Position numbers and translations under genes: made by a program
Shown: piece after piece, positions 12,838 to 14,476 of the stretch
How the letters are laid out: every line of letters begins with the position of its first letter
Numbering within the stretch: position 1 is the stretch's first letter
NCBI GenBank assembly: GCA_050115795.1
Contig: JASFPT010000083.1
Coordinates: 1-14,476, forward strand
DNA length: 14,476 nt
Direction: 5' to 3'
Source: JAIPEL01 sp050115795
Lineage (GTDB): Bacteria > Desulfobacterota > Desulfobacteria > Desulfobacterales > CAFBRK01
Notes under the pieces: generated by a model
What the model was told of the DNA's origin: nothing
The model's input: only the letters and a program-made list of their open reading frames with translations
Database searches by the model: none

Positions 12838-12860
12838 TCCGGTGTCTGCCTCCGGTGTCT
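12838..12860 (+). repeat. tandem TCCGGTGTCT repeat at the hemL promoter
   Basis: TCCGGTGTCT occurs at 12838-12847 and again at 12851-12860, a 13-base period. The second copy's last T is the first base of the -35 box. GTGTC (12855-12859) also pairs with GACAC (12870-12874) between the promoter boxes. This arrangement could be an operator. Confidence 0.45.
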
Positions 12861-12888
12861 TGACCCCCCGACACAGCTATTTTATAAG
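12860..12888 (+). promoter_or_regulatory. predicted sigma70-type promoter of hemL
   Basis: TTGACC (12860-12865) and TATAAG (12883-12888) are each 5 of 6 to consensus and separated by exactly 17 bases. The start of transcription would be near 12895, leaving a leader of about 90 bases. Confidence 0.75.
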
Positions 12889-12929
12889 AATCCTTTCTTT
12901 TTTTGCAAACGGTCTTCCCCGGGGCGGCG

Positions 12930-12969
12930 GCCGGCCTCCCGTCTTCAGGGGACAGAAAAGGGGGCCGGC
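12930..12969 (+). promoter_or_regulatory. GC-rich hairpin in the hemL leader
   Basis: GCCGGCC (12930-12936) pairs with GGCCGGC (12963-12969). After a single bulged T, CCC (12938-12940) pairs with GGG (12960-12962). The stem ends only a few bases before the AAAGG ribosome binding site (12972-12976), so it could affect initiation. Confidence 0.45.
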
Positions 12970-12984
12970 GGAAAGGATGCATGC

Positions 12985-14280
12985 ATGAACCGCGAAACTT
13001 CCAGGCGCCTGTACCGCCGGGCCCTCGGCGTGATTCCCGGCGGGGTCAACAGCCCGGTGCGGGCCTGCAAATCGGTGGGCGAAGAGCCCCTGTTCATTGA
13101 CCGTGCCATTGGGTGTTTCCTCTACGACGCCGACGGCAACCGTTACATCGATTATGTCGGGTCCTGGGGGCCGATGATTCTCGGCCATCGCCACGCGGCG
13201 GTGGTGGCGGCCATCGAGGCGGTGCTGTCCCGGGGGACCAGCTTCGGGGCGCCCACCGACCTGGAAATCGACCTGGCCGAAAAGGTCATCGAGGCGGTTC
13301 CGTCCATCGAGAAAGTTCGGATGGTCAACTCCGGAACCGAGGCGACCATGAGCGCCGTCCGCCTTGCCCGGGGTGTCACGGACCGCGACAAGATCCTCAA
13401 ATTCGACGGCTGCTACCATGGCCACGGAGACACCTTGCTGGTAGCCGCAGGGTCGGGGGTGGCGACTTTGGCCATCCCCGGAAGCCCCGGCGTTCCGGAG
13501 CCGGTGGCCTCCTGTACCCTTTCGGCGCCCTATAACGACCTGGAAGCGGTCCGGCGGGTCTTCGACCGCCAGGGGCAAGAGATCGCAGCGGTCATCGTGG
13601 AGCCGGTGGCCGGCAACATGGGGATGGTTCCCCCTGAACCGGGATTTCTCGAGGGGTTGCGGGAGCTGACCCTGCAATCCGGCAGTCTGCTCATTTTTGA
13701 CGAGGTCATGTCCGGCTTCCGGGTCGCCTACGGCGGAGCCCAGGCACGATACGGTGTGATCCCCGACCTGACCACCCTGGGGAAAATTATCGGGGGGGGC
13801 ATGCCGGTGGGGGCTTACGGCGGAAAAAAAGAGATCATGGACCGCATCGCGCCGGAAGGACCGATTTACCAGGCCGGAACCCTTTCGGGCAATCCGGTGG
13901 CGATGGCTGCGGGCCTTGCGACCCTGGAGGAGATCGGTCGCTCGGGATTCTACGACGCCCTGGAAGAAAAGGCCGGCCGCCTGGCCGATGGCCTTTCGGC
14001 GGCGGTGGCCGATGCCGGCATCCCGGCATACCTGACCCGGGTCGGTTCGATGATGGGGCTTTTTTTCACCGATCGCGCGGTGAAAAACTTTGAAGACGCC
14101 AAGACCTGCGACCTGGAGCGGTTTGCCGCGTTTTACCGGGGCATGCTGACCCGGGGAATCTACCTGGCCCCGTCCCAGTTCGAGGCCCTCTTCGTTTCCT
14201 CCGCCCACAACGTGGACTTCATCGACGAGACCGTGGAAGCGGCCAGAGAGACGCTTTTTGAAATCGCCTCGACGCGATAA
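12985..14280 (+). CDS. hemL: glutamate-1-semialdehyde 2,1-aminomutase
   Basis: 431 residues, the normal size. This PLP enzyme turns glutamate-1-semialdehyde into 5-aminolevulinate, the last step of the C5 route to heme, siroheme and cobalamin, in the cytoplasm. Typical motifs are the start (LYRRALGVIPGGVNSPVRA, 9-27), SGTEA (116-120), FDGCYHGHGD (140-149), DEVMSGFRVAYGGAQ (239-253) and the PLP-lysine segment TLGKIIGGGMPVGAYGG with K267. GTLSGNPVAMAAG follows. Of three ATGs packed in ATGCATGCATG only the third (12985) is in frame, with AAAGG 8 bases before it. The gene runs alone from its own promoter and diverges from the KptA-like gene. No strong terminator follows within the window. Confidence 0.97.
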   Translation: MNRETSRRLYRRALGVIPGGVNSPVRACKSVGEEPLFIDRAIGCFLYDADGNRYIDYVGSWGPMILGHRHAAVVAAIEAVLSRGTSFGAPTDLEIDLAEKVIEAVPSIEKVRMVNSGTEATMSAVRLARGVTDRDKILKFDGCYHGHGDTLLVAAGSGVATLAIPGSPGVPEPVASCTLSAPYNDLEAVRRVFDRQGQEIAAVIVEPVAGNMGMVPPEPGFLEGLRELTLQSGSLLIFDEVMSGFRVAYGGAQARYGVIPDLTTLGKIIGGGMPVGAYGGKKEIMDRIAPEGPIYQAGTLSGNPVAMAAGLATLEEIGRSGFYDALEEKAGRLADGLSAAVADAGIPAYLTRVGSMMGLFFTDRAVKNFEDAKTCDLERFAAFYRGMLTRGIYLAPSQFEALFVSSAHNVDFIDETVEAARETLFEIASTR

Positions 14281-14476
14281 GGGGCGTCCATGGAGCCATA
14301 GCCCGGGGCTGAAGCGAGAATCCAGAGGTCAGAATCCGGGGCTCAGAACTCAACACGCAGCCTTGCCGCTGGCAGGCGGGGCCGCTATCTTGATGCTGAG
14401 AAAAACTTCGCGGCGCCATTTTTTTGCAGTGAACGGCCGCTGTGCCGTTCATGACGGCACGACACGGAGGTCGTGT
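14281..14476. other. non-coding end of window with hairpin chain
   Basis: No gene is supported here. TCAGAATCC-like words repeat around 14319-14350 (AGAATCCAGAGG, TCAGAATCCGG, CTCAGAACTC), a common kind of low-complexity intergenic repeat. Three stems follow. GAACGGC/GCCGTTC is at 14431-14437 and 14444-14450. TGCCGT/ACGGCA is at 14443-14448 and 14454-14459 and excludes the first. CACGAC/GTCGTG is at 14458-14463 and 14470-14475. The structure may continue beyond the window. Confidence 0.45.

Larger units (their letters stand above)
12684..12984. other. divergent intergenic region between the KptA-like gene and hemL
   Basis: About 300 bases without a supported gene. The right half holds a tandem repeat, the hemL promoter and a leader hairpin, listed separately. 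For the - strand KptA-like gene I found no convincing -35/-10 pair. Confidence 0.6.

Noticed and set aside
11880..12863. Open frames on the + strand opposite the KptA-like gene
   Set aside because: Low-complexity Pro/Arg/Ser translations. The - strand frame carries recognisable Tpt1 motifs.
12877..14208. Long - strand open frame opposite hemL
   Set aside because: Antisense shadow; Arg/Gly/His-rich composition with no domain, while hemL is complete.
14219..14452. - strand frame overlapping the end of hemL
   Set aside because: Overlaps hemL and repeat/hairpin DNA; no recognisable domain.

Overview
The window is GC-rich bacterial chromosome. It looks like a deltaproteobacterium in the broad sense (Desulfobacterota, possibly Desulfobacteria). 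This is inferred from the ribosomal operon order rpsF-rpsR-DUF2232 membrane protein-rplI-dnaB, a long-form HflX, the style of the UvrA, L9 and S18 proteins, and a clade-typical KptA-like protein. No phage, insertion sequence or CRISPR array is visible.

Layout. Bases 1-120 hold the 3' end of an ATP synthase c-subunit gene (+ strand), closed by a strong bidirectional terminator. That terminator also ends uvrA, which lies on the - strand and whose stop codon sits inside the terminator's T-tract. uvrA diverges from a dnaA-like gene on the + strand across an AT-rich gap. The gap carries a canonical-looking promoter and four alternately oriented copies of a 9-mer resembling GGTTTGTNA. The dnaA-like product has the full DnaA domain order, but key residues of the ATPase and of the DNA-recognition helix are changed. 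It therefore looks like a paralogue rather than the standard initiator.

From 4746 to 11588 all genes lie on the - strand. Read in transcription order they are rpsF, rpsR, a DUF2232 membrane protein, rplI, a 337-bp non-coding gap with inverted repeats, dnaB, hflX, an inositol-monophosphatase-family gene, and a small five-cysteine protein joined to it by an ATGA overlap. This group combines ribosomal proteins, replicative helicase and a ribosome-associated GTPase, and it converges tail to tail with the dnaA-like gene. Upstream of it lie a tRNA-Lys(CTT) gene with its own promoter and terminator, then a gene for a divergent RNA 2'-phosphotransferase (Tpt1/KptA) homologue. In that protein the catalytic Arg-His pair and the HGT motif are replaced, and a long basic tail is added.

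Finally hemL (glutamate-1-semialdehyde aminomutase, C5 tetrapyrrole pathway) runs on the + strand from a clear sigma70-type promoter, with a tandem repeat overlapping its -35 box and a structured leader. The last 196 bases contain no supported gene but end in a chain of overlapping hairpins cut by the window edge.

The most interesting items are the divergent DnaA with its unusual promoter repeats, the KptA-like protein with altered catalytic residues, the JAMM-like N-terminal module on HflX, and the small cysteine protein.
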